NCBI RefSeq assembly: GCF_046630445.1
Contig: NC_092337.1
Coordinates: forward strand, 187,618,501-187,682,500
Reading direction: 5' to 3'
Length of the DNA stretch: 64,000 nt
Source: Rutidosis leptorrhynchoides
Taxonomy: Eukaryota; Streptophyta; Magnoliopsida; Asterales; Asteraceae
Made by a program: the position numbers and the translations under genes. Under the pieces are notes generated by a model. It ran no database searches. It was not told the origin of the DNA and was given only the letters and a program-made list of their open reading frames with translations. Positions 1 to 12,403 of the stretch are shown here, one piece after another (the stretch's first letter is position 1; each line of letters starts with the position of its first letter).

Positions 1-532
1 GTCGTCAAAAGGACGAGGGTTTCGTAATGTCCAGCAGCCCCGTAATAATCTAAAAATCTTGTTTCTCACCCCAACTACTGAATCCGTCACTTGTGGGAAA
101 GTTTTATTTAAAAGCTGCAATCCGATGTTCTTTTTCTCACTTTGGTGAGAAGCGAACATCACTAACCTGTAAGCATAACATGCTTCTTTATGTTGCATGT
201 TAGAAGCTCTTTCTAATTCATGAAATCCTATGTTAGCGTAAAATTGCATTTGGGTTCCCCGCATTTAACGCTTTAAAGAAAACACGGCGTAACTTAAAGT
301 CTCCCCAATGTGATATACCCCACCTATCAAAGGAAAGCCTTTTATAAACTAAGGCATTTCTGGAAAGTCTTTCAAATGTTTGACAAGTTAATTTCGCCAT
401 AACTAAATGTGCTGATGAATTCTGACCGACTCTAGACAAGATTTCCTCAATCATATCCTCTGGTAGGTCTTCTAAAATATTCGGTTGTCTACCCTTAACG
501 TCCATTTTGTTTTTATACGGTAAAATAGACAA
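1..532 (-). pseudogene. F-box protein, At1g67623-like, copy A (frameshifted, cut by window edge)
   Basis: The frame opens at ATG 532; the start matching copy B is the internal Met near 505. The N-terminal F-box reads PNILEDLPEDMIEEILSRVG and is followed by the conserved segment ALVYKRLSFDRWGISHW. F-box proteins link substrates to SKP1-cullin ubiquitin ligases. Against the intact copy at 24847-25530 about 35 nt are missing near 231-240. This shifts the frame and brings in a stop at 233-235. Homologous sequence continues in another frame to the window start, for example the CYAYG...ASHQSE region around 150-200. N-terminal identity to copy B is roughly 75 percent by eye. Family naming is from memory. 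Confidence 0.75.
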
Positions 533-634
533 AGATTAGATTCGTAATAACGAACAATACAAGCAATTTTTACATAGAACATAAAAGTACAAGCACACTA
601 CAATACATTTATTACACAACATGCTCACACCCCT

Positions 635-1258
635 CTAATCTGAATCACTGTTTTCTTCTTCTTCGGACTTGGTTCTTTTTCCTAATCTTCTAGGGATATA
701 TGATGTTCCTCTAATACGAGTCGTCGTTTTCCACATTGGTTTAGAAAAACCTGGTGGTTTAGAGGTTCCCGGGTTATTGTCATGATATTGAAAATACGGG
801 TGTTGACGGTACATATAAAGTTCATCGGGGTCGGAATCAGATTTCTCTATTTTTATGCCTTTTCCCTTATTATTTTCTTTTGCCTCATTAAATTGTGTCA
901 GGGTAATTTCTATAACATCATCGAAATCCTCATCTGGATCCGATTCATCGGAAAATTGGTAATTTTCCCAATATTTTGCTTCCTTAGCGGAAACACCATT
1001 GACCATTATTAACTTTGGTCCATTGGTTGAGGATTTTCTTTTATTTGACCGGTTTTCTGTGGTTCCTACTATTCCCCCCTCCGGAACCTCTTCTTCTTCC
1101 GGTTCCTCTTCTTCTGGTTCCTCTTCTTCCGGTTCTTCTTCTTCCGGTTCCGCTTCCTCTTCTTCCGGTTCTTCGGGAACTTGTGAATCTTGCCAATATA
1201 TATTCGACTCTTCGTTATTATTAGGTGAGTCAATGGGATTTGTGCTAGAGGTAAACAT
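635..1258 (-). CDS. Acidic, Glu-rich protein carried by the LTR element (copy A, intact)
   Basis: An open frame of 207 codons starts at ATG 1258. Residues about 27-60 are tandem Pro-Glu-Glu-Glu-Glu blocks. They are followed by a basic KRK patch, a conserved middle segment (IMVNGVSAKEAKYW), an acidic serine/aspartate stretch, a GTSKPPGFSKP segment and an acidic Ser/Asp tail. There is no signal peptide, membrane segment, zinc knuckle or catalytic motif. A homologue lies at 25669-26283. I do not recognise the family. The protein could be a rewritten gag or a captured host gene; the KRK patch and acidic tail suggest a nuclear or nucleic-acid-associated role only weakly. It lies about 100 bp upstream of the F-box frame and about 200 bp downstream of the LTR. 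Confidence 0.6.
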   Translation of the reverse strand: MFTSSTNPIDSPNNNEESNIYWQDSQVPEEPEEEEAEPEEEEPEEEEPEEEEPEEEEVPEGGIVGTTENRSNKRKSSTNGPKLIMVNGVSAKEAKYWENYQFSDESDPDEDFDDVIEITLTQFNEAKENNKGKGIKIEKSDSDPDELYMYRQHPYFQYHDNNPGTSKPPGFSKPMWKTTTRIRGTSYIPRRLGKRTKSEEEENSDSD

Positions 1259-1454
1259 CTATCACACAATATCAAACATGTTAAGAGATTAATATATCAC
1301 ATAATATTTACATGTTAATAATATATAGTTTCCAACAAAAATGTTAAGCAATCATTTTTAAAGAAAACACGGTCGAAGTCCAGACTCACTAATGCATCCT
1401 AACAAACTCGATAAGACACACTAATGCAAATTTTTCTAGTTCTCTAAGACCAAC

Positions 1455-1467
1455 GCTCGGATACCAA
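1455..1467 (-). promoter_or_regulatory. Primer-binding site, tRNA-iMet type (one mismatch)
   Basis: On the minus strand the sequence is TTGGTATCCGAGC, one base away from the usual TTGGTATCAGAGC, which pairs with the 3' end of initiator methionine tRNA. It lies directly inside the LTR edge at 1469 and fixes the orientation of the element. Confidence 0.85.
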
Positions 1468-1468
1468 C

Positions 1469-4400
1469 TGAAATGTCCCGTTCATATTGATAATAAACGT
1501 TCCATATTAATTGATTTCATTGCGAGGTTTTGACCTCTATATGAGACGTTTTTCAAAGACTGCATTCATTTTTAAAAGAACCATAACCTTTATTTTATCA
1601 ATAAAGGTTTTAAAAACATTACGTAGATTATCAAATAATGATAATCTAAAATATACTGTTTACACACGACCATTACATAATGGTTTAGAATAGAAATATA
1701 TTACATCGACATATGTTTCTTGAATACAGTTTTTACACAATATCATACAAACATGGACTCCAAATCTTGTCCTTATTTTAGTATGCAATAGTGGAAGCTC
1801 TTAATATTCACCTGAGAATAAACATGCTTTAAACGTCAACAAAAATGTTGGTGAGTTATAGGTTTAACCTATATATATCAAATCGTAACAATAGACCACA
1901 AGATTTCATATTTCAATACACATCCCATACATACAGAAAAAAATCATTCATATGGTGAACACCTGGTAACCGACATTAACAAGATGAATATATAAGAATA
2001 TCCCCATTATTCCGGGACACCCTTCGGATATGATATAAATTACGAAGTACTAAAGCATCCGGTACTTTGGATGGGGTTTGTTAGGCCCAATAGATCTATC
2101 TTTAGGATTCGCATCAATTAGGGTGTCTGTTCCCTAATTCTTAGATTACCAGACTTAATAAAAAGGGGCATATTCGATTTCGATAATTTAACCATAGAAT
2201 GTAGTTTCATGTACTTGTGTCTATTTTGTAAATCATTTATAAAACTTTCATGTATTCTCATCCCAAAAATATTAGATTTTAAAAGTGGGACTATAACTCA
2301 CTTTCACAGATATTTCCTTCCTCGGAAATAATACTTGGCCACGGATCGATTCACGAACCTATACAAATATGTACATATATATCAAAGTATGATCAAAATA
2401 TAATTACAACTATTTTTATTATGTTTTAAATATTTGAGTGTATTAAGTCAGATGTCTTCGTTAGTAACCTACAACTAGTTGTCCACAGTTAGATGTACAG
2501 AAATAAATTGATATATATTATCTTGAATCAATCCACGACCCAGTGTATACACGTCTCAGGCTAGATCACAACTCAAAGTATATATATTTTTGAAATCAAC
2601 CTCAACCCTATATAGCTAACTCCAACATTACTGCATATAGAGTGTCTATGGTTGTTCCAAATAATATATATACATGGGTCGATATGATATGTCAAAACAT
2701 TTGCATACGTGTCTATGGTATCCCAAGATTACATAATATATTAGAATACATGTATAATACAATATAAGTTAGCTAGGATATGATTTGTATAGATTTGTTA
2801 AACATTTCCCGTAGCTAAAAAGATCAAAAATATCCAATCTTGTTTTACCCATAACTTCTTCATTTTAAATCCGTTTTAAGTGAATCAAATTGCTATGGTT
2901 TCATATTGAACTCTAATTTAAGAATACAAACAGAAAAAGTATAGGTTTATGGTCGGAAATTTAAGTTACATGTCAATTACTAAAGAGGTAGTCATTTTCG
3001 TCGAAAGAACGACATCTTGATGACCATTTTGAAAAACATACTTTCACTTTGAGTTTAACCAAGATTTTTGAATATAGTTTCATGTTCATATGAAAAATCA
3101 TTTTCCCAAAAGAACAACTTTTAAATCAAAGTTTATCATAGTTTTTAATTATCCAAACCAAAACAGCCCCCGGTTTCACTACGACGGCGTATATCCGATT
3201 TTATGGTGTTCATCATGTTTCCAGGTTTTAAATCATTAAGTTAGCATATCATATAGATATAGAACATGTGTTTAGTTGATTATAAAAGTCAAGTTAGAAG
3301 GATTAACTTTTGTTTGCGAACAAGTTTAGAATTAACTAAACTATGTTCTAGTGATTACAAGTTTAAACCTTCGAATAAGATAGCTTTATATGTATGAATC
3401 GAATGATGTTATGAACATCATTACTACCTCAAGTTTTCTGGATAAAACTACTGGAAATGAGAAAAATGGATCTAACTTCAAAGGATCCTTGGATGGCTTG
3501 AAAGTTCTTGAAGCAGAATCATGACACGAAAACAGTTCAAGTAAGATTTTCATTCGAAATAAGATTATTATAGTTGTAGAAATTGAATCAAAGTTTGAAT
3601 ATGAATATTACCTTGAATTATAAAGATAACCTACTGTAAATAACAAAGGTTCCTTGATCTTAGATGATTACTTGGAATGGATTAGAAAGCTTGGAAGTAA
3701 ACTTGCAAACTTGGTAGTATTCTTGATTTTTATGAAACTATACTTATGGAATTTATGAAGAACACTTAGAACTTGAAGATGGAACTTGAGAGAGATCAAT
3801 TAGATAAAGAAAATTGAAGAATGAAAGTGTTTGTAGGTGTTTTTGGTCGTTGGTATATGGATTAGATATAAAGGATATGTAATTTTGTTTTCATGTAAAT
3901 AAGTCATGAATGATTACTAATATTTTTGTAATTTTATGAGATATTTCATGCTAGTTGCCAAATGATGGTTCCCACATGTGTTAGGTGACTCACATGAGCT
4001 GCTAAGGGCTGATCATTGGAGTGTATATACCAATAGTACATACATCTAAAAGCTGTGTATTGTACGAGTACGAATACGGGTGCATACGAGTCAAATTGTT
4101 GATGAAACTGAACGAGGATGTAATTTTAAGCATTTTTATTAAGTAGAAGTACTTTGATATGTGTCTTGAAGTCTTTCAAAAGTGTAAGAATACATATCAA
4201 AACACAACATGTATATACATTCTAATGGAGTCGTTAAGTCTTCGTTAGTCATTACATGTAAGTGTTGTTTTGAAACCTTTAAGTTAACGATCTCAATTAA
4301 TGTTGTTAACCCAATGTTTATTATATCAAATGAGATGTTAAATTATTATATTATCATGATATTATGATATATGAATATCTCTTAATATGATATATACATC

Positions 4401-4929
4401 AAAATATCGTTACAACGATAATCGTTACATATAAGTCTCGTTTCGTAATTCTTGAGTTAGTAGTCTTGTTTTTACATATGTAGTTTATTGTTAACACACT
4501 TAATGATATATTTAAATATCATTTTATCATGTTAAATAAAGTTTATCAATATCTTAATATGATACATATGTATTTAGTAGACGTTATCATAACGATAATC
4601 GTTATATATATCATTTCGAGTTTCTTAACTTAGTAATCTCATTTCTTATGTATATCACACATTGTTAATATATTTAGTGAGATACTTACTCATCATAATC
4701 TTACGTCAACCATATATATATGTCCATATATACCACAACATGTAGTTTTTACAATTTTGTAACGTTCGTGAATCGCCGGTCAACTTGGGTGATCAATTGT
4801 CTATATGAAACTTATTTCATTTAATCAAGTCTTAACAAGTTTGATTGCTTAACACGTTGAAAACATTTAGTCATGTAAATATCAATCTCAATTAATATAT
4901 ATAAACATGGAAAAGTTCGGGTCACTACA
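1469..4929 (-). repeat. LTR of F-box element copy A (about 3.46 kb)
   Basis: The plus strand begins TGAAATGTCCCG and ends GGTCACTACA, giving TG...CA ends in both orientations. The same sequence recurs at 26493-29755 at roughly 90 percent identity by eye. The minus-strand primer-binding site sits one base from the left edge, so this is the 5' LTR of a minus-oriented element. It contains the GTCAAC...GTTG hairpin (1837-1850) shared with the other large LTRs of the window. Confidence 0.85.
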
Positions 4930-5641
4930 ATTAAGATGCATTAGTGAGTCTGGACTTCGACCTTAACTGCATGTCAAAAGTTTTGCTTATCATTTCTAGT
5001 CGGAAATCATCTGCTTATCACCCTTAGAAAATTACATGCTTATCATTCTTAGTCTAGACACATCTTACTGCATTGATTACATAAATAGTGTATAGACAAA
5101 GTTCATATTTTAGCGTATATGCTAATTCATATCGTAGCGTATCTGTTACTGTAACTTTGCCTAACATATTTCGTAAATTCCTCCGTAATCTATGAAATCT
5201 TTTGCTCTCTATTTATAGATATTCTATGTAATTAGAATACCATCCGATAGCCGGAAATTATTTCATATCGAAAAATCCTTTATTCAATCGTACGAAATGG
5301 AACTCTCAACAAGTTCAACCAATTAGCCATCATCTATTTTAGATGAATTGGGGATGGGTTCGTAGTCAACTTAATCATTGAAGACAAGAAGAATGTGATC
5401 CCTTCCATCCACCACATTTCCCTCTTGGTGAAGAACATGAGGCACTTACCGGTGAACCCGTTCGTAACACTATTTTCTCTCTCCTTTCCAGGATATGCCA
5501 CAACGAGTATAATATTACTAATATTATTGAGGCTATCCGACCTTTACTCCATATCTTGTATGGTGAATTATTTAGTAAAAAAAAAAAATTTACTGTCATG
5601 AAAAGCAAACCTTCATTAGCAAGTGCATCCTACATCATTTC
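4930..5641 (+). other. Leader and possible gag start of a related plus-strand gypsy element (fragment)
   Basis: Positions 4935-4962 are an exact 28-bp inverted match to 1371-1398 in the leader of F-box element A. The core TGCATTAGTGAGTCT also occurs in the leader of the main gypsy element near 8982. Three copies of a TGCTTATCA..CTTAG motif lie at 4983-5055. A gag-like reading without a clear start runs at about 5395-5600. No primer-binding site remains between the LTR end at 4929 and this leader. Confidence 0.45.
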
Positions 5642-7014
5642 TGTAACGACCCTACTTTTTTTGTTATCTTTTACCGTTTATTATTTAACGACTGTTAATT
5701 GTTATTCGTGCCACGTCATTTCTACGACCTATATTATTATTTTAGTAATAATATATTAATTATTATGTGTTAAATGAATATTTGTATTCATATTTTAAAT
5801 TGTACGTTTATACGAATCGTGGATTTCTATCCGGCGAATCTTTTCGGTTTTCAAACCAACGGTCAAACTTTTGGGATTTTTAAATCCAAATTATTTTAAA
5901 TATGATATTTTGATGTCATATGATTATATATAGTGTTTATATATTTTATTCATCGCGTATCTATTATCTCTTCGAATAATTAATCGCGTAGTAGCGTTTT
6001 CGCGTTTCGGGCTTCGTTCGGGCGTTCGGGCTAAGAGCTATTAGTCTATGTATCATTTTGGCCCACAAATGGGGTCCATCCTACACTAAATGGCCAGACA
6101 CCCCATGGAGAGGGGGTGTTTAGCTTTTGTTTTCCCATTTTTTTGATTTTTGCATTCCATTTAACACATTTCATTAAAACCTAATATTTCTCTCTAGCAT
6201 TTTTCTCCCTCCCTCTTTCTTTTTTATGGCCGTTGACAACCACATCAACATCATCATCATCATCTCATCAAAAATTCTTGCTTGGATCATAGGGCTTTCA
6301 ACATAATCGGGTTGCTCTCGTTCTTCTCTACACGCACATATCTTTTATTTCTCGATTAGGGTATAAACCCTAACCCTAGATTTTTAATTTTCCTTTACTT
6401 TTCTGTTTTTGATGATTATCTTGATAGTATGATAGTTACATGTTATTGTATTGATGATTGTATGCGTAGAATTGCTCAAATACATATGTTTTCGGTTTGA
6501 TTTGGTTGGGACAGCAGCAATATCATTCATTTCTGGTTATATAACTGATATAAAAGTGAAATTGAAGTATCTAGATGAGTTTCTCTCATCAAGACATTAA
6601 TTTTAGACTCCGGATTCAGGTCATTTCGATTCCCGGAGCTTAAGATATGATTAAAATGGTGTCATGTTGAGATTAAACTATGAAAACGAATTGAACCAGG
6701 TTTGGTCCGACTTTGTGACCATTTTTAGAGTCCTTAGGGTGTAATAGTGTGTTAGTATTGATGATGGGATGAACTTTCATGTTCGGGTCATCGAAATCCG
6801 AGTCACGGATCACCCGTTATGACTAAAACACATTTTTGAGCGGATTAAAGGTCCAAACTGATTAAGAGCTGTAAGTCACGACTTGGTGACTATTCTTAGG
6901 ATGTTCTTGAGCACACTAATGTGTCGGGTGGGTTGGTTAGGCGAAGATATATATAAGGCTCGCCGAAAACTGATTCCCGGGGCTCAAGTTATGACCCGGT
7001 GAACTTTTGATTAA

Positions 7015-7620
7015 AACTTATAGTTATTGAATAAAACTTATGATATAAATAATAATTTTTATTATTATTAAATTACTTATGATATAAAAAGTAATTATTA
7101 TAATTTAAGACTTATGATACATATTTATTATATCATTTAATTATTACTTATGGTTTAATTAAACTTATGATTAATAATACTTGTATTATTAATGGAAAAT
7201 ACTTATGATAAGTATTAAACTTATGTTATAAGATTATTATTATTATAAGACTTATAATAAGGATTAAATAATTATTTAATTATTATAAGGCTTAGTTATT
7301 ATCTAATTATAATTTAATTATTAAATACTTATGGTTTAATAATTATAATTAGAAACTTATGATATGATTAATAATTCATTATTAATTAATAATACTTATG
7401 ATACGATTTAAATTTTATTATTAATTAATAATACTTATATTATGACTAATATTTAATTAATTAATTAAATACTTATGTTATATTAAATATATCATTTAAA
7501 CTTATGTTAACTTTAATAATTCATTTTAATTTAATTAAACTTATGTTATGACATAATTATACATATTTAACTTTAATTAACATTATAACTTATATTATTA
7601 TTATAACTTATACTTTTAAA
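7015..7620 (+). repeat. Degenerate ACTTATG-containing AT-rich array in LTR
   Basis: Roughly twenty short units containing ACTTATG(A/T) are separated by variable AT-rich spacers (ATTATT, TTAATTAA). The same array is present in the 3' LTR up to its break at 23618. Confidence 0.7.
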
Positions 7621-7627
7621 ATTAATG

Positions 7628-7705
7628 TTGACTATGTTTGACCGAGGTTGACTTTTGAGTTGACTTTCGGTTGACTTTGACTTTCAGTTGACTTTTGTTG
7701 ACTTT
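7628..7705 (+). promoter_or_regulatory. Cluster of eight TTGAC(C/T) W-box-like motifs in LTR
   Basis: Within about 78 bp the plus strand carries eight TTGACT or TTGACC motifs, mostly as GTTGACTTT units. TTGAC(C/T) is the core W-box bound by plant WRKY factors. A function in driving the element is inference. Confidence 0.55.
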
Positions 7706-7870
7706 CTAAATAAGAAAACTTTCCTAACTTAAAACTTTATAAAAATAGAAACTTTCTAAATTTGGAAACTTTCCAAAAATAGAAACTTTCCTAAAATAGA
7801 AACTTTCCAAAAATAGAAACTTTTCAAAAATGGAAACCTGCTAAAAATAGAAACTTTCTAAAAATAGAAA
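7706..7870 (+). repeat. Tandem repeat of about 17 bp (AAAATAGAAACTTTCC type)
   Basis: Eight to nine imperfect units of AAAAATAGAAACTTTCC follow the TTGAC cluster. An inverted copy of this array is at 24408-24557. Confidence 0.8.
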
Positions 7871-8921
7871 GTGTGTGTCCGTACGCTGTTTCAATCAAAC
7901 CCATGCATGTTGAGTATTATTCTATGTCTACTTGCAACATGTACAATAGCTATCATACTAAGACTTGACCTAAGTTAGTTATTTATATCGACCTGCTTTA
8001 TTTATAGGTCGGCGTTATGATCATTCCTGATCACTTTACATCGATTGATGTTCGCTTATTTGTGTGGTTACTTCGTTTGCTATTAAGGTGAGTTATAGTC
8101 CTATTTTTCTATTTACATCTTTTGGGATGAGAATACATGCAAATTATTTTATATTTTGGACACAAGTGGAGGTTGGTTTAAATTATTCATTGTGAGTTGA
8201 ACAAAAATATTCCCTAGTATGGTAACTGTAATCACTGGTTTCTACTTGTGAACGCGAATCCTATGGATAGATCGATCGGGTTTGACAACCCCATTTCGAG
8301 CTAGTCGCGCTAGCAATTTATAATCGAAATGTTTAGTACTTCGTATTTTGTTGTAGATACACTTGTTCGGTGTATATTATTTATTGTGTTTGGCAAGGGT
8401 AAATAAATGGTTAAGTGGTTACCAGGTGGCTCACGGTAAATGGAATAATGTTTTTATATGTTTTCTAGCATATAATTTTGTGGTCCAGAAAGGAGTTGTT
8501 ATGTTTTCAAACATAAAATTTATGGTTTAAATTAAATATTGTTTGCAATATTAAACCTATAATTCACTCAACATTTTTGTTGACAGTTACTCACATGTTT
8601 TATTCTCAGGTTCATGATTGATTGCTTCCGCTGTGCTTAGAGAGTCTGCATATTTATGATGGCAGCTTTTGTTAAACATTAACTTGCATTCTATTTTGAT
8701 ACATTTAATAGTGGATGTTGTTGACTTGTTTTGGTCAACTTTTAGTTAAGTAATAATGTATGGTTTTTCTAAACTTACATATTTTGGTAGGTTTCCTTTA
8801 TAGGAAATCATTTTTAAATAAAGAATGCAAGGTTATTTATCAAATTCATATAGAGTTATGATCAAGCTGTGGGACCAAGATAACGACGGTCGTCAAGTGT
8901 ACTTTGACGGGTCGTTAAAGT

Positions 8922-8933
8922 TGGTATCAGAGC
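8922..8933 (+). promoter_or_regulatory. Primer-binding site, tRNA-iMet type
   Basis: TGGTATCAGAGC, complementary to the 3' end of initiator Met tRNA, lies within 2-3 bases of the 5' LTR end and confirms plus orientation. Confidence 0.92.
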
Positions 8934-11107
8934 ATTGGTTGTAGGGAATTAGGCTGCATTGATGTCGTTACACGGGTCAATAGGGTGCATTAGTGAGTCT
9001 AGTCTACAGCCTGGCCTATAATATATTATTATATGTGATTATTTGTATCATATTGATATGTATATTGTTATCATACATACACCCCTATTATGTTCTGAAT
9101 CCGGGAGGAACTCCCATTCTGATTTAAACGTATTCTCTGACTCATGCAAACATATCCTTATAAGAACACCTCGGGTAGTGAAACCGAGGGATGTCATTCT
9201 TGACTTCTGAAATTCTCGACATGTCTATGTCATCTATTATTCTTGACTCATGCGAACATTTGAGTATATTACGCTAGATGTCATTCTTGACTTCTAAATG
9301 CTCGGCATTTCAATGTTAGCTATTATGTTTAGGTATATAACATTCTTGTTATATTACGTGCCTTTGTGCCGTTAAGCCGTTGTGCCTATGTGCTTTGGTT
9401 TTTGAACCGGAAAACATCATTCTTGACTTTTAGAGATTCTTGGTACTTCGAAGACATTTCTATGTCGTCGTTACTCCTATTCATTACTTTTGATGTTTTG
9501 TCTCTTTGTGCTATCCCCAGCACACTGTTTAAGAAATTGTTCTAAAGAAAATTGTGTTGAAATTCGAGGTTGACCACGTGTCCAGACCGTATGTAGTGAT
9601 ATTGGAATGGAACTATGAGTTAGTGAAATATAATGGCGTCAGGCCAACGTGATTATATTACGTTAATTCATATAGAAGTCCCAATATTGTGACATGAGGA
9701 ATAGAAAGCGAGTCAAAGAAAATTTTTACACTCCTCAATCAGAAATTCCGATATATTACAAGGGTAGGGAAAATATTCATTATCTTATTTGTTGATATAC
9801 GAGAAGCTCGTTTTAAACAGATTATCTATCTCACGCTCCATCCTTCATAACTCGCTTGTTAGCAACAGCTTCGCTCGGGAACAATTTTGGCCCAAGGACT
9901 TATGTCCTGATAACAGTCAAAACAACATTTAACTCATTGGTTTTCATGACCTCGTAACATTTGTTGGTTAAATGTCGCATGACGATTCAAGTCCTTTACT
10001 CGATCTTCCACGACCTTGCTTCAACTTGTAACCTCTGAAATACAAATACTCTGTTTATCATCGGGAGTTTTACACATTTGTTTAATTAGGTGGTTCTCAC
10101 GAGATTTATTGGCGAATAGAAGAAATGAGATATTTTGTCATGTATATAATTTATAAAATCATATATATACGTATGGATTTAAATGAATAAATTTACCCTT
10201 ATCTATTTTGGCTAGTATATACTAAATCGTACCTTCAAAATTATTTTAAAACCACACATTTATTGAGCTGTTTGACTAAGTCAATTTGTTTTATATAAAA
10301 TGGTACACGTTGTACATACTTCTAAATTTACTAAGAACTTCGTTCCGTTTATGTTGTCACATCAAACATTTAAAGCTTTTTCAAAACTCCTTTGATCGAT
10401 TTTATCAAATTTTCGCATTACCCTACAGAGTGTTTGGATCACAGTTCTCCTCATCCTCCATTTAAGGATGAAATCTACCATCAAGTTCATTAATAGAAAC
10501 ACTTACACCACTTTGGATGCCGGTTTTATTAAATTTGTTAGATAGTCTTTGCGCTCATAAATTTTTCCCTTTTATGGTTGGACATGGCTGAAACGCGGAC
10601 CGATAAATCAATTTTTTTTTTGGGGTACACTCGGTGTTCACCCTATTGTAGAAAAGGCGGTAGGTGGGTTTCTACCCCAACTGTTGTTATAGTGGGTATC
10701 ATGGATATATATTGCACTAGACCGTTTGAGGAGTTTCTACTCTCAATATTCGCTGCTAACCGCATCACCCTCGTAAACATCAATACTGTGATTCAATACT
10801 TTGAGGTGCACGAAATCATTTTTGGAAATTCATCTCACCTGGAGTCGACCATTCTTTATAACCCATGATTCGCGTTTCTTTTCATCCGCACGTAAATTGA
10901 AGAATAAGGATGAATCCTAGATTGCCTCGCTCATTGTGCAAGGGAGTTCACTGTCGTTGAAAGATCACACCTTTTGTACGTCTTCCTTTCGGAAATGTAA
11001 TGAAAATTTACTTTGAAGTTCATGATCCTCGTTATTCCCTTTGAAGGAATTATCTTAAACATCGTTACCACTGATATGGTTACTCTCTATATTTCTTCCT
11101 TTGTTGG
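8934..11107 (+). other. Decayed leader, gag and protease region of the gypsy element
   Basis: The region shows no convincing gag or protease. It starts with the shared leader core TGCATTAGTGAGTCT. Four copies of (C/T)ATTCTTGACT lie at about 9194, 9230, 9282 and 9419. The only longer frame (10578-10868, 96 aa) has no recognisable motif. The region either decayed before the LTR pair diverged much or derives from an already defective copy. Confidence 0.55.
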
Positions 11108-12403
11108 CTGCAACTATACCTCATTCGTCCTTATACATCCCCTTGGGAAGCTTCTGTTTTGTTTGTTAAGAAGAAAGGTGGTTCATTCCGATGGTGTATT
11201 GATTATCGTGAGTTGAACAAACTTACGATTAAGGACCGTTACCCTCTTCTAAGAATTGATGATCTGTTCGATCAACTTCAAGGTTCGTCCGTTTATTCTA
11301 AGATTGATCTTCGTTCCTGTTATCACCAATTGCGCGTTAAAGAAACTGATATTCTGAAAACAGCTTTCTGTACCCGTTATGGTCACTTCGAATTCCTTGT
11401 TATGCCGTTCGGATTGATAAATGCACCTGCTGTGTTCATGGACCTCATGAACCGTGTGTGTAGACCCTATCTAGACAAATTCGTTATTGTTTTCATCGAC
11501 GACATCCTTATTTATTCTAAGAGTGATGAAGAGCAGGAAGAACATTTGAAGTTGGTGCTTGATTTATTGAGAAAAGGAGAATTGTACCTTATGTTCTCTA
11601 AGTGTGCGTTTTGGTTATGAGAAGTTCAATTCCTTGGACATATTGTAAGTAAACAGGGAATACAAGTTGATCCTGCCAAGATTGAGGCAATCGAGAAGTG
11701 GGAAATTCCGAAAACTCCTACTCAGATTCGTCAATTCCTAGGGTTGGCAGGTTACTATAGAAGGTTCATTCAAGATTTCTCTCGTATAGCGACACCTCTG
11801 ACTGCTTTAACGCACAAGGGGAAGAAGTACGAGTGGAAGGATGAACAAGAGATTGCTTTTCAAACTTTGAAGAAGAAGTTGAATACCGCTTCAATATTGT
11901 CACTACCTAAGGGTAGTGATGATCTTGTTATCTATTGTGATGCTCAGTGTCAAGACTTTGGTTATGTTTTGATGCAACGAAAGAAAGTCATTGTTTACGC
12001 GTCACGTCAGTTGAAGATTTATGAACAGAATTATACAACCCATGATGTAGAATTGGGAGTTGTTATGTTCGCACTCAAGAATTGGAGACATTACTTATAT
12101 GGGGTCAAAATTACTGTGTACACTGATCACAAAAGTCTTCAACATATCCTTGATCAGAAACAGTTGAATATGAGGCAACGAAGATGGATTGAGACGTTGA
12201 ATGATTATGATTGTGAACTTTTATATCATCCGGGGAAGGCTAATGTTGTAGTCGATACGTTAAGTCGTAAAGAGAGGACTGAACCTCATAGGTTTAGGGC
12301 CTTAAATATGACCATTCGAACAAACCTCGCAAGGCAGATTCTTGAGGCACAACAAGAAGCCTTGAAGGAGGAGAATTTTGTAATGGGAAGGTCCGAGGCT
12401 TGA
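11108..12403 (+). pseudogene. Gypsy reverse transcriptase and RNase H (broken)
   Basis: RT motifs in order are [47 protein letters not shown] and the catalytic FIDDILIYS, followed by LGHIVS and [12 protein letters not shown]. The RNase H part begins near LVIYCDAQ and keeps YTDHKSLQ and the exit motif [14 protein letters not shown]. An in-frame TGA at 11618-11620 splits the RT; a CGA arginine codon there would explain it. The frame shifts near 12390 before the integrase. The protein would have copied element RNA into DNA and removed the RNA strand. The breaks make it non-functional. Confidence 0.9.

Larger units (their letters stand above)
1..4929 (-). mobile_element. LTR retroelement carrying F-box and acidic ORFs, copy A (partial)
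   Basis: Reading on the minus strand, the order is LTR (4929-1469), primer-binding site (1467-1455), leader, a 207-codon acidic ORF and an F-box reading frame that runs off the window start. No gag, protease, reverse transcriptase or integrase is visible in this part. A second copy with the same order lies at 24558-29755, so the two genes travel as part of the element. The element is probably non-autonomous; a pol gene beyond the window edge cannot be excluded. Confidence 0.75.
5642..8919 (+). repeat. 5' LTR of the gypsy element (about 3.28 kb)
   Basis: It begins TGTAACGACCCTAC and ends near GGGTCGTTAAAG, a mutated mirror of the start, directly before the primer-binding site. The first 1.8 kb recurs at 13814-14374 and 22404-23618. 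About 0.9 kb of its second half recurs inverted at 23651-24557. It holds three internal arrays: ACTTATG units, TTGAC motifs and an AGAAACTTTCC-type tandem repeat. Confidence 0.88.

Noticed and set aside
5375-5759. Three overlapping 67-77 aa frames
   Set aside because: They overlap in different frames and cross the LTR boundary at 5642; only a vague gag-like reading remains.
10578-10868. 96-aa plus-strand frame as gypsy protease
   Set aside because: No DTG or DSG active site and no family pattern; kept only as decayed internal region.
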